A DNA stretch of 64,000 nucleotides from CAZHJK01 sp964533275 (GTDB lineage: Bacteria > Bacillota > Clostridia > Eubacteriales > Garciellaceae), in assembly GCA_964533275.1 (NCBI GenBank), contig CAZHJK010000003.1, forward strand, positions 62,001 to 126,000, read 5' to 3'. Positions 1 through 8,970 of this stretch are shown here, piece by piece. Numbering within the stretch: position 1 is the first letter of the stretch; every line of letters starts with the position of its first letter. The notes beneath the pieces are model-generated. The model was not told where the DNA came from. It made no database searches and saw only the letters and a list, made by a program, of their open reading frames with translations. The translations under genes were made by a program, and so were the position numbers.

Positions 1-2
1 AG

Positions 3-662
3 GAAGTAATTGAAATAATAGATGCATCCCAGGTAATAGACTATGATTTTACTAAAGATGATAGTATTTTTGGATCCTGGAGTCCAAGGGTATCTATTGG
101 TCATCTAGAGATTTTCTCTGGAATTAGCGTATCAAAAGGAAGAGAAACAAACGGTGAAGTATTGCCTAGGGTATGGGCTCTACTAGATGATATTGAGGAT
201 AATAGGACAGAAAATTATCAAAAAGATTGGAATGGGTTTTGGCAATTTTATAATGTAATGCAATTCTCAGATAACTTTATGGGGATGACTAAGTTAGGCA
301 TCCAAGAATTAATATACAGTAAATTACCTATTTTGGACAATATAGCGGTAGAATCAATGGTGGCTGTATCATTTGAAAATGGCTGGGAAGAAATTATAGA
401 GGAATTATTAGATGAAGAAGCTATTGAGTTTGCAACAAAGTTACAATCTATGAGTGTAAGGGCACCTACATCTACAGGATATGAGTTAATGGGTGAAAAC
501 AGTGGGGTTATCGGTGAAGGTGAAATGGCTTGGGAAGAAGAAAAGGTTGTTGCATTATTAAAGGATCAGGTTCAAAATAAAGACGCTTTTAAAAAGGCTG
601 GCTGGATAGTGTTTGCTTTAGATGATGATATTCCATCAATAATTAAGGGGGGTATAAATTAA
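3..662 (+). CDS. C-terminal part of an unidentified protein (5' end outside window)
   Basis: The reading frame is open from base 3, without a stop, to the TAA at 660-662, so this is the last ~219 residues of a longer protein. An internal TTG at 162 could be mistaken for a start, but the coding frame clearly continues upstream of it. The visible part is acidic and hydrophilic, with aromatic-rich stretches (WNGFWQFYNVMQF) and a Glu-rich tail segment (GEGEMAWEEEKVV). I recognise no signature motif. The stop overlaps the start of the next gene (TAATG), so the two are translationally coupled and probably work together. Because that neighbour is a helicase with a toxin-like domain, this could be the tail of a large helicase or other defence or DNA-metabolism protein, but that is inference from context only. 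Confidence 0.75.
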   Translation, partial: EVIEIIDASQVIDYDFTKDDSIFGSWSPRVSIGHLEIFSGISVSKGRETNGEVLPRVWALLDDIEDNRTENYQKDWNGFWQFYNVMQFSDNFMGMTKLGIQELIYSKLPILDNIAVESMVAVSFENGWEEIIEELLDEEAIEFATKLQSMSVRAPTSTGYELMGENSGVIGEGEMAWEEEKVVALLKDQVQNKDAFKKAGWIVFALDDDIPSIIKGGIN

Positions 663-2755
663 TGGATAAGACTACTGTAGCCATATCATCAGAATTTTTA
701 AATTCCTTTGCTGTATTGCCAAAAAAAATACAGGGCAAGGTAACTGAATTTATGAATAAATTTCGTAATAATCCTCGCTTGCCAGGGATAAATTATGAAA
801 AAATCCATAATGCTCAAGATAATAAAATCTGGTCTGTCCGAATTGACGATACTTATCGAGGCATTGTGGTTAGGCAGGAGGAGACGGGAGTATATATTCT
901 TCTATGGGTTGACCACCATGATGAGGCATATGCATGGGCTCAAAGAAAAAAATGTATAATTAATCCAACTACTGGAAGCGTCCAAATATTTGATATTACA
1001 GTAGAAACACCAGAAGTCTCTGATATTAGTAATAATATATTTAAGAATATTTCAGATAAGGACCTTATTTTTCTTGGAATTCCAGAAGAAATTATTCCCT
1101 TAGTAAGAACTATTCAATCTGAGAAAATGCTATATTCTCTAAAATCTTCATTTCCAGAAGATGCTTATGAATCTTTGGAGTGGTTAGCCAATGGATTTTC
1201 TGTAGAGGAAGTTGCTCAACTATTTAATATTGGAGAAGAAAAAATTGAGCATGATAACAATCTTGGAACAGCCCTTGACAATACTAGGAGTCAAAAAAGT
1301 TTTATTATTTTAGAAGGAGAAGATGAACTACGCAGGATCATGGCAGAACCACTGGAGAAGTGGAGAGTTTTTTTACATCCTACTCAAAGAGAAATTGTAA
1401 AAAAGAATTACTACGGACCGGCTCGTGTATTAGGAGGGGCGGGAACAGGGAAAACAGTTGTGGCACTTCATCGTGCAAAATACCTTGCTTCTGCTTTAGA
1501 AGGTGAAGAAAGGATATTATTTACAACTTTTACTAAAAACCTTGCGGGAGATATCAAGGAGAGTCTGAGAAAAATATGTAGTGTAGAGGAATTACGAAAA
1601 ATAGAAGTTGTGAATTTTGATGCCTGGGTTAATCAATTTATGCGGGAACAGGGATTTAACTATAGGATTGCATATGATAATGAGCTTTTGAATATATGGG
1701 AACAAGCTATAATATTAGCTGGAGATACTAGTGGACTTAGTGCAGAATTTTATTTAGATGAATGGCTCAAGGTTATCTCCCCTAATAAAGCTTATTCTAA
1801 GGAAGCCTATATAAAGGTCTCTCGTATAGGTAGAGGAACAGGCTTAAATCGTAGAAAGAGGATGCAAGTATGGAAGGTAATAGAAGAATATCAAGGCTTG
1901 ATTAAGGATAACCGTATAAGAGATGTAGAAACTGCTATGTATGAATGTAAATTATTAATTAAAAACCATCCTGATATTTTAAAATACACAACAATAATAG
2001 TAGATGAGGCCCAGGATTTTAGCGTAAATGCATTTCGTTTATTACGGGCAATAGCAGGAAAAGAACATAAAAATGATATGTTTATAGTTGGAGATACACA
2101 CCAAAGAATTTATAAAAACAAAGTGGTATTATCTAAATGTGGTATTAATATTCGGGGAAGGAGCAGATATTTAAGTATTAACTATCGAACTACAGAGGAG
2201 ATAAGAAAATATGCCTTTGAGTTATTAAAAGGTGTTCATTTTGATGATTTAGACACAGAGTATGATAATGGCAGGGTATGTCAATCCTTAACCCATGGAA
2301 TAGCTCCTATAAATAAAAACTTCAAATCTGCTGCTAAAGAAATGGAATATATAATTAATGAAATAAATAGATTACATTTAAATGGTCAAGATTTAAGGGG
2401 CATTTGTATTGTAGCACGGACACGCAGGCTCCTGGATGGTTATATTACAGGATTATTAGAAAAAGGTATTAAAACATATGAGATAAAGCGAAGTAAAATT
2501 GATGAGAGAAGTTTTGACGGTGTGCGTGTAGCCACAATGCATCGAGTGAAAGGCTTAGAATTTAGACATGTATTTGTAGTAGCAGTGAATAATGGTATAG
2601 TGCCACTGAAATCTTCTACTATAAATGCTATAGATGAAATATCTAAAATAGAGGTTCTGACTAGAGAAAAATGTTTATTATATGTAGCTCTAACCCGTGC
2701 GCAGACATCATCCTATATTACCAGCTATGGGCAAAAGTCAGAGTTGATTATCTAA
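662..2755 (+). CDS. UvrD/PcrA-type superfamily 1 helicase fused to an N-terminal ParE/RelE-like domain
   Basis: 697 residues. Residues ~1-95 look like a ParE/RelE toxin fold: an N-terminal helix pair (FLNSFAVLPKKIQGKVTEF), then strands with IWSVRIDDTYRGIVV and ILLWVDHHDEAYAWA. The rest is an SF1 helicase/ATPase: Walker A GGAGTGKT at residues 258-265, Walker B/motif II VDEAQD with D448-E449, motif III IVGDTHQRIY, motif IV NYRTTEEIR, motif V VATMHRVKGLEF and motif VI LYVALTRAQ near the C-terminus. It should be an ATP-dependent 3'-5' translocase on nucleic acid. Its start overlaps the upstream stop by one base. Proteins with a RelE-like head on a UvrD core are known but poorly characterised. The toxin-like domain might bind RNA or ribosomes or serve only as an interaction module. 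The helicase call is firm; the biological role is not. Confidence 0.88.
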   Translation: MDKTTVAISSEFLNSFAVLPKKIQGKVTEFMNKFRNNPRLPGINYEKIHNAQDNKIWSVRIDDTYRGIVVRQEETGVYILLWVDHHDEAYAWAQRKKCIINPTTGSVQIFDITVETPEVSDISNNIFKNISDKDLIFLGIPEEIIPLVRTIQSEKMLYSLKSSFPEDAYESLEWLANGFSVEEVAQLFNIGEEKIEHDNNLGTALDNTRSQKSFIILEGEDELRRIMAEPLEKWRVFLHPTQREIVKKNYYGPARVLGGAGTGKTVVALHRAKYLASALEGEERILFTTFTKNLAGDIKESLRKICSVEELRKIEVVNFDAWVNQFMREQGFNYRIAYDNELLNIWEQAIILAGDTSGLSAEFYLDEWLKVISPNKAYSKEAYIKVSRIGRGTGLNRRKRMQVWKVIEEYQGLIKDNRIRDVETAMYECKLLIKNHPDILKYTTIIVDEAQDFSVNAFRLLRAIAGKEHKNDMFIVGDTHQRIYKNKVVLSKCGINIRGRSRYLSINYRTTEEIRKYAFELLKGVHFDDLDTEYDNGRVCQSLTHGIAPINKNFKSAAKEMEYIINEINRLHLNGQDLRGICIVARTRRLLDGYITGLLEKGIKTYEIKRSKIDERSFDGVRVATMHRVKGLEFRHVFVVAVNNGIVPLKSSTINAIDEISKIEVLTREKCLLYVALTRAQTSSYITSYGQKSELII

Positions 2756-2803
2756 TATTAATTATTATTACAAAAATTGTTATGATAGAAAACATCGAAA
2801 TAG

Positions 2804-2854
2804 GAGGATACTAAATTCTTTTTAAAATATGGATATACATTATTTAGTATCCTC
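2804..2854 (+). terminator. Hairpin after the helicase gene
   Basis: A perfect 13-bp inverted repeat, GAGGATACTAAAT (2804-2816) and its complement (2842-2854), lies 49 bases after the helicase stop, with a 25-base AT-rich loop. There is no strong U-run, so it is a weak terminator or an mRNA 3'-end stabiliser. It separates the helicase gene from the decayed gene on the other strand. Confidence 0.45.
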
Positions 2855-2876
2855 TGTAAATCAATAGATTTTAGTT

Positions 2877-3850
2877 TTAAAAAGTTCCGATGGGTAAATA
2901 GTTTTTATTAGCGGTAAAGTCACAGGGATTATTAGAAATAATATTTATTAATGGAGAGATTATTAAATCTCTAATGGTATCCTCGTCTGTTATTTTTACT
3001 AATTCTACAAAGAAAACATTCATAGCGTTGAAATCTTTTTCAGTTTCATCATTAATGTTTGAATGAGATTGATAAAGCAAAGAATTTTCACCTACTGGTT
3101 CAAATATATGCCCTTCATTCAGACCAGCATTTCGAACCCATTCCCAAATATTACTCTCCTGAATTTTGGTATATTCAATAATAGAACAAGAGATGTAGGT
3201 TTGTCAGTAACCATCTCGGTTCCAGGCTCACCATATAGCCAGATTCATATCCCAATGGCCTTTCTTTTACTAGACTTTGCTCTAGATTTTTCGAGATTTT
3301 ACCTGTCTCATGATATAGATTTCCTTTAACGAAGTATCTGGGCCCATAGTAGTGTCGGGGACCGCGATTGTAATCTCCTTCGTATCGAAGATGGCCATTT
3401 TCGTAGTACTTTCTTCCCTTTTCTATGAACCAGTCTCCAAATAAGCCTTCCATGTGGATATTACCATTACCATTTTTAAAGTATTTTACACCTTGACCAT
3501 AGGGAGTGTTTCCTAGGATAGAACCCTTATATTGTAGTTCGCCTGAATCATAGTATAACCTCCCTGATAGCATTCTAGGGTCTTCATCTGCTCCTGCTTT
3601 ACGAAGTCCTGGTACTCTTTTCTAATCCTTTCTTTTTCTTCATCTCTGCCTTTCATGTAGGTATCTAATGCATGGTTATTAGACCTCTAGTGGCGTACAT
3701 AATACCGAGGTTTAGATAGGGATCACTGGAGTTTGGAAAAACAAATATAGGTATTGCCCATTTTAATCCCGGCTTTATATAATATTTATTTACTATATAG
3801 ATACACACAAGAAGATTAGGTCGGTTACGACGACGATGGCATAGTATAGA
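2877..3850 (-). pseudogene. Decayed gene for a membrane protein with MORN-type repeats
   Basis: Read on the minus strand, coding-like fragments occur in order but in different frames and interrupted by stops. Near 3840-3660 there is an apparent hydrophobic N-terminus followed by a fragment containing WAIPIFVFPNSSDPYLNLG. At 3573-3270 there are three or four MORN-like units (GRLYYDSGELQYKG, GVKYFKNGN, GRKYYENGHLRYEG, GNLYHETGKI). At ~3180-2877 there is a C-terminal domain (WEWVRNAGLNEGH ... NNPCDFTANKNYLPIGTF). At least two frame changes and a stop break the gene. MORN-like repeats of this kind (compare YwqK-type proteins) mediate protein or membrane contacts. The open frame on the plus strand at 3063-3329 is a shadow of this pseudogene. 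I am confident that it is broken, less so of its original extent. Confidence 0.6.
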
Positions 3851-3968
3851 AGATTGTTAAAAGTATCAGATGTAGTATAAAAAGAAGGAAAACATTACTA
3901 ATAATAGAATTATTAACATATATTTGGATTCATATTTTTAGGGTTAGTATTGGAAGGGAAGTGAAAAG

Positions 3969-4406
3969 GTGAAGTTATTAATGAGATTAGCAATCGCTAT
4001 ATGTGTTTTAGGGATCATTGTTGTGGGGGTGATGAGCTGGCAATCCTATTCTAATAGGGATGAGGAGTATTCCTATAACCAAGAAGTGTGGGAGATCTAT
4101 GACAGGTTTGAGACAAGGGAATCTGAAGTGTATGGTGGTTATGGGGATGAGAAGGGTCAACGGGTGATTATTAAACACGAGGGAGAAGAGTTGGAAGTCT
4201 TTGCTTATGAGATAAGGTTTGCTTTAGAGGATGATGAGATTATATATGCTACATACCAATATGTTGAAGAGGGGACCTATGAGGGAATAGGTGGATCCAC
4301 AATAACTTTTGAGGAGCCAATATTCGCAAATGTTATTGTGTATTGCCCTAAATCAGATAACCCAGATCCTGAGCATAGTGATGGTAAGATTTTTAAATAT
4401 CAGTAA
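3969..4406 (+). CDS. Small membrane-anchored protein of unknown function
   Basis: 145 residues with a GTG start preceded by a purine-rich GGAAGGGAAG site. Residues ~5-24 form a single hydrophobic segment (LAIAICVLGIIVVGVM), either an uncleaved signal anchor or a signal peptide without a clear cleavage site or lipobox. The remainder is acidic and should lie outside the cell. It contains repeated Tyr/Glu strands (FETRESEVYGGYGDEKG, EDDEIIYATYQYVEEGTYEG) that suggest a small beta-rich domain. I recognise no family. It stands alone between the pseudogene and ilvE, with 166 bases to the latter. It could be a lineage-specific extracytoplasmic protein. Confidence 0.65.
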   Translation: MKLLMRLAIAICVLGIIVVGVMSWQSYSNRDEEYSYNQEVWEIYDRFETRESEVYGGYGDEKGQRVIIKHEGEELEVFAYEIRFALEDDEIIYATYQYVEEGTYEGIGGSTITFEEPIFANVIVYCPKSDNPDPEHSDGKIFKYQ

Positions 4407-4572
4407 GAGTAGGAATAAAGTTCTTTTCTGGCAAAAAACAAATTTAAACCAGATAATGTATATTAAAAGGAGGTATTAAGGAAACAACCATCCTAATAAT
4501 CTATTGAATACAATAATTGATTAGGATATAATTAGAATTATCAGAAAAAACTTATAAAAGGAGCAATGAAAC

Positions 4573-5634
4573 ATGAAAATTTCTATTACAAGAACTAAGA
4601 ATCCAAAAGTGAAACCAGATGAAAATAATCTTCTTTTTGGTAAGATATTTACAGATCATATGTTTATTATGGACTATGAAGAGGGAAAAGGCTGGCACGA
4701 TCCCCGGGTTGTACCCTATGGACCATTAGAATTGGATCCATCTGCCATGGTATTGCATTATGGACAGGAAACCTTTGAGGGATTAAAAGCATATAAGACA
4801 AAGGATGGAAGCGTTCAATTATTTAGAGTTAGTGATAATGTTAAGAGACTAAATATTTCAGATGAACGCTTATGCATACCACATATAGATGAAGAATTGG
4901 CTATTGAGGCCATAAAGACTGTTGTAGATATAGACAGGGATTGGATTCCAACAGCTAAGGACACATCACTTTACATAAGACCCTTTGTAATAGCTACTGA
5001 ACCAGCACTTGGAGTAAAGCCTTCCTCTAGTTATAAATTTATGGTCATACTTTCTCCAGTAGGCTCATATTATAAAGAGGGAATTATGCCAACAAAAATC
5101 TATGTTGAAGATAAATATGTCAGAGCGGTAGAAGGTGGGGTAGGTGCTGCTAAAACAGGAGGAAATTATGCTTCCAGTCTAAGAGCTCAAATGGAGGCTC
5201 ACGAAAAGGGATATTCACAAATTTTATGGCTGGATGGTAAGGAAAGAAAATATGTAGAAGAAGTAGGCACCAGTAATGCAATATTTGTAGTGGACGATAA
5301 AGTATACACAGCTCCATTGGAAGGAAGCATTCTAGCCGGTATTACAAGAAATACAACCATAACACTTTTAAAAGAAATGGGAATAGAAGTAGTAGAAGAG
5401 AGATTTACCATAGATCAGCTATTTAAGTGGCATGCAGAAGGGCGACTTAAGGAAGCCTTTGCAACTGGAACAGCTGCAGTTATTTCACCTATTGGTCAAT
5501 TAGGATGGAAGGGTAAGGATATTGTTCTTAATGATTTCGAAATAGGAGAAATTTCCCAAACTATCTACGATACAATTACTGGAATACAAAATGGTTCAAT
5601 AGAAGATAAACATAATTGGATTACTAAATTTTAA
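4573..5634 (+). CDS. ilvE: Branched-chain amino acid aminotransferase
   Basis: 353 residues, the usual size of the longer bacterial class IV (fold type IV) aminotransferases. It interconverts leucine, isoleucine and valine with their 2-oxo acids using 2-oxoglutarate/glutamate and PLP. The PLP Schiff-base lysine is K194 in GAAKTGGNYA. Other family motifs are LHYGQETFEGLKAY near residue 60, SLYIRPFVIA near 137, and EEVGTSNAIFVV, SILAGITRNT and EAFATGTAAVISPIG toward the C-terminus. The ATG follows AAAAGGAGCA. The 166-base leader has an 8-bp hairpin (4490-4497 with 4520-4527) but no T-box conserved sequence. It is transcribed alone, with a possible terminator behind it. It may serve synthesis or, in an amino-acid-fermenting anaerobe, oxidation of branched-chain amino acids. 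Confidence 0.95.
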   Translation: MKISITRTKNPKVKPDENNLLFGKIFTDHMFIMDYEEGKGWHDPRVVPYGPLELDPSAMVLHYGQETFEGLKAYKTKDGSVQLFRVSDNVKRLNISDERLCIPHIDEELAIEAIKTVVDIDRDWIPTAKDTSLYIRPFVIATEPALGVKPSSSYKFMVILSPVGSYYKEGIMPTKIYVEDKYVRAVEGGVGAAKTGGNYASSLRAQMEAHEKGYSQILWLDGKERKYVEEVGTSNAIFVVDDKVYTAPLEGSILAGITRNTTITLLKEMGIEVVEERFTIDQLFKWHAEGRLKEAFATGTAAVISPIGQLGWKGKDIVLNDFEIGEISQTIYDTITGIQNGSIEDKHNWITKF

Positions 5635-5649
5635 TAAATCATAAGGCTT

Positions 5650-5681
5650 AGGGGACAGGTAGAAATACTTTTCCCCTTTTT
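5650..5681 (+). terminator. Possible intrinsic terminator of ilvE
   Basis: AGGGGA (5650-5655) can pair with TCCCCT (5672-5677), and the 3' arm runs straight into TTTT. The stem is short with a 16-base loop, so this is a weak prediction. Confidence 0.4.
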
Positions 5682-5710
5682 AGTTAAGAGGTTGTAGAGG
5701 AGGGAAGTCA

Positions 5711-6583
5711 ATGAGTGTTATTGAAACAAAGGGATTAACCAAATATTACGGAAAGAGCAGAGGAATCATTGATGTATCATTATCAGTAGAAGAAGGAGAA
5801 ATATTTGGATTTATAGGACCTAATGGGGCTGGAAAAAGTACAACAATTAGGACCCTTTTAAACTTTATCTTTCCCAGTGGTGGTAGCGCCACTATTTTCG
5901 GTAAGGATATCATAAAAAACTCTAAGGAAATAAGAAAGGAAATAGGTTATCTGCCCTCGGAGGTAAATTATTACGATGATATGAGGGTCAAGGACCTATT
6001 AGTATATTCAGGGAAATTTTATAATAAGGATTTTTCAAAGCGGATAAAAGAACTGTCTGATAGACTTGATCTAGACTTAAGTAGAAAAATAGAGGATCTA
6101 TCCTTTGGTAATAAGAAAAAGGTTTCTATCGTGCAAGCCCTTCTACATAAACCTAAGCTTTTGATATTAGATGAACCAACCAGTGGGTTAGATCCACTGA
6201 TGCAAAATACATTCTTTGATATATTGAGAGAGGAAAGGGATAAAGGGGCTACCATTTTCTTCTCTTCCCATATATTAAGCGAGGTACAAAAAATATGTGA
6301 CAGGGTCGGAATAATAAAGGAAGGCAAGCTTATAAAGGTTGAAAAAATGGAGGATATAACAAGCTCAAACTTTAAAAATGTCCATATCATTGGCAATGAT
6401 AAAAAAATGGACATTAATTTTGAAGGAATTATAAAAAAACAAATAGTTGGAAAGGAAATTAAACTTTTATATAGTGGGAGTACTAAAAAACTTATTAGAT
6501 ATTTAAATGACCTAGAATTTAAAGATATTTTAATTGAAGAGCCTACCCTGGAAGAAATATTTATGCATTATTATGAAAAGTAG
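5711..6583 (+). CDS. ABC transporter ATP-binding protein (ABC-2 exporter type)
   Basis: 290 residues. The nucleotide-binding domain has Walker A GPNGAGKS at 36-43, signature LSFGNKK at 130-136, Walker B LILDEP at 151-156, a D-loop SGLDP and the switch histidine H187 (FFSSHILSE). The C-terminal ~80 residues form the extra domain typical of bacteriocin-, Na+- or antibiotic-export ATPases of the ABC-2 class. The start has AGGAGGGAAG upstream. The permease gene follows after 14 bases, so the two form one operon and one transporter, with the ATPase at the inner face of the membrane. The substrate cannot be read from sequence. The YhaQ/NatA/CcmA-like pairing suggests export of an ion, peptide or drug. 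Confidence 0.93.
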   Translation: MSVIETKGLTKYYGKSRGIIDVSLSVEEGEIFGFIGPNGAGKSTTIRTLLNFIFPSGGSATIFGKDIIKNSKEIRKEIGYLPSEVNYYDDMRVKDLLVYSGKFYNKDFSKRIKELSDRLDLDLSRKIEDLSFGNKKKVSIVQALLHKPKLLILDEPTSGLDPLMQNTFFDILREERDKGATIFFSSHILSEVQKICDRVGIIKEGKLIKVEKMEDITSSNFKNVHIIGNDKKMDINFEGIIKKQIVGKEIKLLYSGSTKKLIRYLNDLEFKDILIEEPTLEEIFMHYYEK

Positions 6584-6597
6584 TTAGGAGGATTAAT

Positions 6598-7398
6598 ATG
6601 TGGTTATTTCAAAGAGAGTTTAGAAGAAATATAAAGGGACTACTAATATGGACTATTATTATTGGAGGATTAGTGATTTTTACCCTTAGCGTTTACCCAC
6701 AATTTGCTGAGCAGCAAGAGGGGTTTGAGGACTTTATGCAGGCATTTCCAGAAGGTTTCATGAAAGCATTTGGAATGGATAGAGTAAGTATAATAACTCC
6801 ACTGGGGTTTTATGCAATTGAATGTTATTTAATGACTACATTATTTGGTAGTATTTATGCTGTGTCATTGGGTTCTAGTATAGTATCTAAGGAAGAGAAT
6901 GAGAAAACTGCAGAATTCTTACTTTCAAAACCAATTACAAGATTTAATATAATTAGCCAAAAACTTCTTTTAGTTTTAGCAAATCTTATTATTTTTAATA
7001 TAATAAGTGTCCTTATTAGTTATTTTGGACTTGCTATGGGGGATGCAGAGTATGAAGTGAATATATTTATATTACTATCCTTTGTTGGTCCATTCTTACT
7101 TCATTTAACCTTCGCAACACTTACTTTTTTAATATCCATTATTATAAGAAGAAGCAGAACTATATTTTCCATTTCCTTAGGGATAGTTTTTGTTACATAT
7201 TTCTTTAATGTGATGGCACAATTATCAGATAAATTCGAGTTTCTAAAATACTTTTCACCATTTAAGTATGTAGATGCAGGAGATATAATAGAAAACGGGA
7301 ACATAGATTTAGTGTATTTAATTATAATGCTAGCTATTATATTATTAAGTATTGTATCTTCCTATGTTTTATATCAGAAGAAGGATATTGTGATTTAG
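6598..7398 (+). CDS. ABC-2 family transporter permease
   Basis: 266 residues with six predicted membrane segments: residues ~17-35, a pair around 80-105, ~125-145, ~158-180, ~190-210 and ~238-258. The N-terminal MWLFQREFRRNIKGLL and the cytosolic motif SSIVSKEENEKTAEFLLSKP are typical of ABC-2 permeases, where the latter couples to the ATPase. It has a good site (TTAGGAGGATTAAT) and partners with the upstream ATPase. The last 341 bases of the gene and its terminator are repeated at 17589-18008. The first 260 bases of that block are identical, and the 3' ~80 coding bases differ. This copy is the complete, expressed one, although its 3' end may be a recombinant. Confidence 0.92.
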   Translation: MWLFQREFRRNIKGLLIWTIIIGGLVIFTLSVYPQFAEQQEGFEDFMQAFPEGFMKAFGMDRVSIITPLGFYAIECYLMTTLFGSIYAVSLGSSIVSKEENEKTAEFLLSKPITRFNIISQKLLLVLANLIIFNIISVLISYFGLAMGDAEYEVNIFILLSFVGPFLLHLTFATLTFLISIIIRRSRTIFSISLGIVFVTYFFNVMAQLSDKFEFLKYFSPFKYVDAGDIIENGNIDLVYLIIMLAIILLSIVSSYVLYQKKDIVI

Positions 7399-7481
7399 CA
7401 ATAGAGAGAAGTAAAAGCAAATGTAAGCTTTTTAGATTTTTTTATACCAAAAAAATAGAACAAGGTAGAAACTACCTTGTT
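7058..7481 (+). repeat. Duplicated block, copy 1: permease 3' end plus terminator
   Basis: This block recurs at 17589-18008 in the same orientation. Bases 7058-7317 match perfectly (260 bp). The last ~80 coding bases show clustered substitutions, and the non-coding tail carries small changes and an indel before the terminator hairpin matches again. The homology stops within a base or two of the IS left end. Confidence 0.9.
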
Positions 7482-7482
7482 T
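7461..7482 (+). terminator. Intrinsic terminator of the ABC-2 operon (copy 1)
   Basis: CAAGGTAG-AAA-CTACCTTG (7461-7479) is a perfect 8-bp stem with a 3-base loop followed by TTT. The same hairpin recurs at 17989-18007 in the duplicated block. Confidence 0.7.
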
Positions 7483-7483
7483 A

Positions 7484-8965
7484 GACTGTTGAAAAAGTAC
7501 AAAATTAATGAAAAAAAGATTCCTACAAAAAGGGATTTTTTTTATGATGTGGAACTATATAAATAGCGGTGATTACAATGATGACAACAAGGAAAATAGG
7601 TGAACAACAAAAGTTTGAATTAGTTATGTTAGAGCAGTTAGTAAAACCAGAACATTTACTGAGAAAGATAAGTAAACAGATCAACTTCGATTTTTTATAT
7701 GATTTAGTAGCTGAATTTTATTCTGAATAAATGAAGACCTTCAATAGAGCTAGTCGCACTATTTAAAATGACCCTATTGCAATCACTCTATGGAATATCT
7801 TCTGGGAGAAGATTAGTAGATGAAGTACATCATAACATGGTCTATAGAGGGTTCCTAGGTTATGGATTAACGAAAGAAATTCCAGATCATAGTGTCTTTA
7901 GCTATAATCGAAAACAGCGTTTTGAAGAGAGTAATGTATATGAAGAAAGCTTTAATGAAATCGTGCTGATGGCCATTGACAAAGGCTTAGTAAAGGGTAA
8001 AATTTTTTAAACAGATTCCACCCATATTCGGGCAAATGCCAGTAATTAAAAGTATGAAAATAAAGAGTATGAAGAAATCATTACAGAAGATGAGTCCCTT
8101 TTAACACGCATCAATGAAAAGAGAGAATCTAAACGACAAAACCAATAAAACCTGAAGAAAAAAAATTCTTACAAAATCTAAAAAGGTAAGTAAAACTGAC
8201 CCTGACAGCGGTTATTTGCACCATGATAGAAATCCAGTAGGGTTTTATCATCTACTCCATGGTATAGTAGATAGTATGCATAATATTATGTTAGTTATTA
8301 ACGTTACCCCAGGTAATGTCCATTATGCTATCGTTTATGTAGATAACTTAGATCATATCTTTGAAACCTTTGAAATTATTCCTAAGTATGTAGGTGCAGA
8401 TTCAGGATATTTTAATATTGATGTACTAGAAGAATTAAGTGAAAGAAACTTAACCCCTGTTATTGGTCCTAGAGGTAAGAAAGGAAAAAAATCAAAGTAC
8501 TGGTTTGAGTATTACCCAGAAGAAGATACTACAATGCTTTGAAGGACAGATAGTAAACTACATAACAACAACGAAACAAGGCTATGTAGAATACGAAAGT
8601 AATCCTAAGATTTGAATAAACTACCCAAAGAGAGAAAAATATCTATACGAAAACAAAGAAACCATGACCATAAGTGATTCTCAGACAAGAACCATAAGGC
8701 GTCATATAAAAGAGCACTATGCAGACGAAGTAAGAGCCTTTATGAAAACGGAAAAGGGCAAAAATTTATATAAAAGAAGAAAAGAAACCATAGAGCGAAT
8801 ATTTGCTGATATGAAAGAGCCCTGTGGTATTCGTTATGCTCATTATCGGGGCTTTGAAGGAGTTAAGGCACAAGCCTTGATTACAGCAACAGCGTTAAAT
8901 ATAAAAAAGATATCGACAATCCTCTCAAAATAAGAAGATTATTGATATCTTTTTTCAACAACCTC
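7484..8965 (+). mobile_element. Remnant IS1182-family insertion sequence
   Basis: The ends are imperfect inverted repeats, GACTGTTGAAAAAGTA on the left (7484) and, read inward from the right (8965), AGGTTGTTGAAAAAAGA. They share TGTTGAAAAA, the usual IS1182-type terminus. Between them lies a single, badly decayed transposase gene. No target-site duplication is evident. The left end begins exactly where the homology between the two permease copies ends, so the IS marks the left border of the acquired island. Confidence 0.75.
7578..8933 (+). pseudogene. IS1182-type transposase, broken
   Basis: Fragments of one DDE transposase appear in order in three frames. MMTTRKIGEQQKFELVMLEQ starts at 7578 and ends with a stop near 7730. 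TLLQSLYGISSGRRLVDE follows at 7768-8010. After in-frame stops come TDSTHIRANAS (the conserved DSTH segment with a catalytic Asp) and then GADSGYFNIDVLEEL at ~8395. The C-terminal ERIFADMKEPCGIRYAHYRGFEGVKAQALITATALNI lies at 8664-8933. Intact members are ~450-550 residues in one frame. At least three frameshifts and several stops make this copy inactive. It cannot move itself, but its ends could be acted on by a related transposase elsewhere. Confidence 0.88.
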
Positions 8966-8970
8966 ATGAG

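Noticed and set aside
3063..3329. 88-codon plus-strand frame in the 2.9-3.9 kb gap
   Set aside because: It runs antisense through the recognisable MORN/C-terminal fragments of the decayed gene and resembles no known protein.
4407..4572. Possible T-box or leader peptide ahead of ilvE, with an orphan AAAGGAGGT at ~4467
   Set aside because: The leader is short, lacks the conserved T-box bulge and antiterminator sequence, and no start codon with a sensible leader peptide follows the orphan site.
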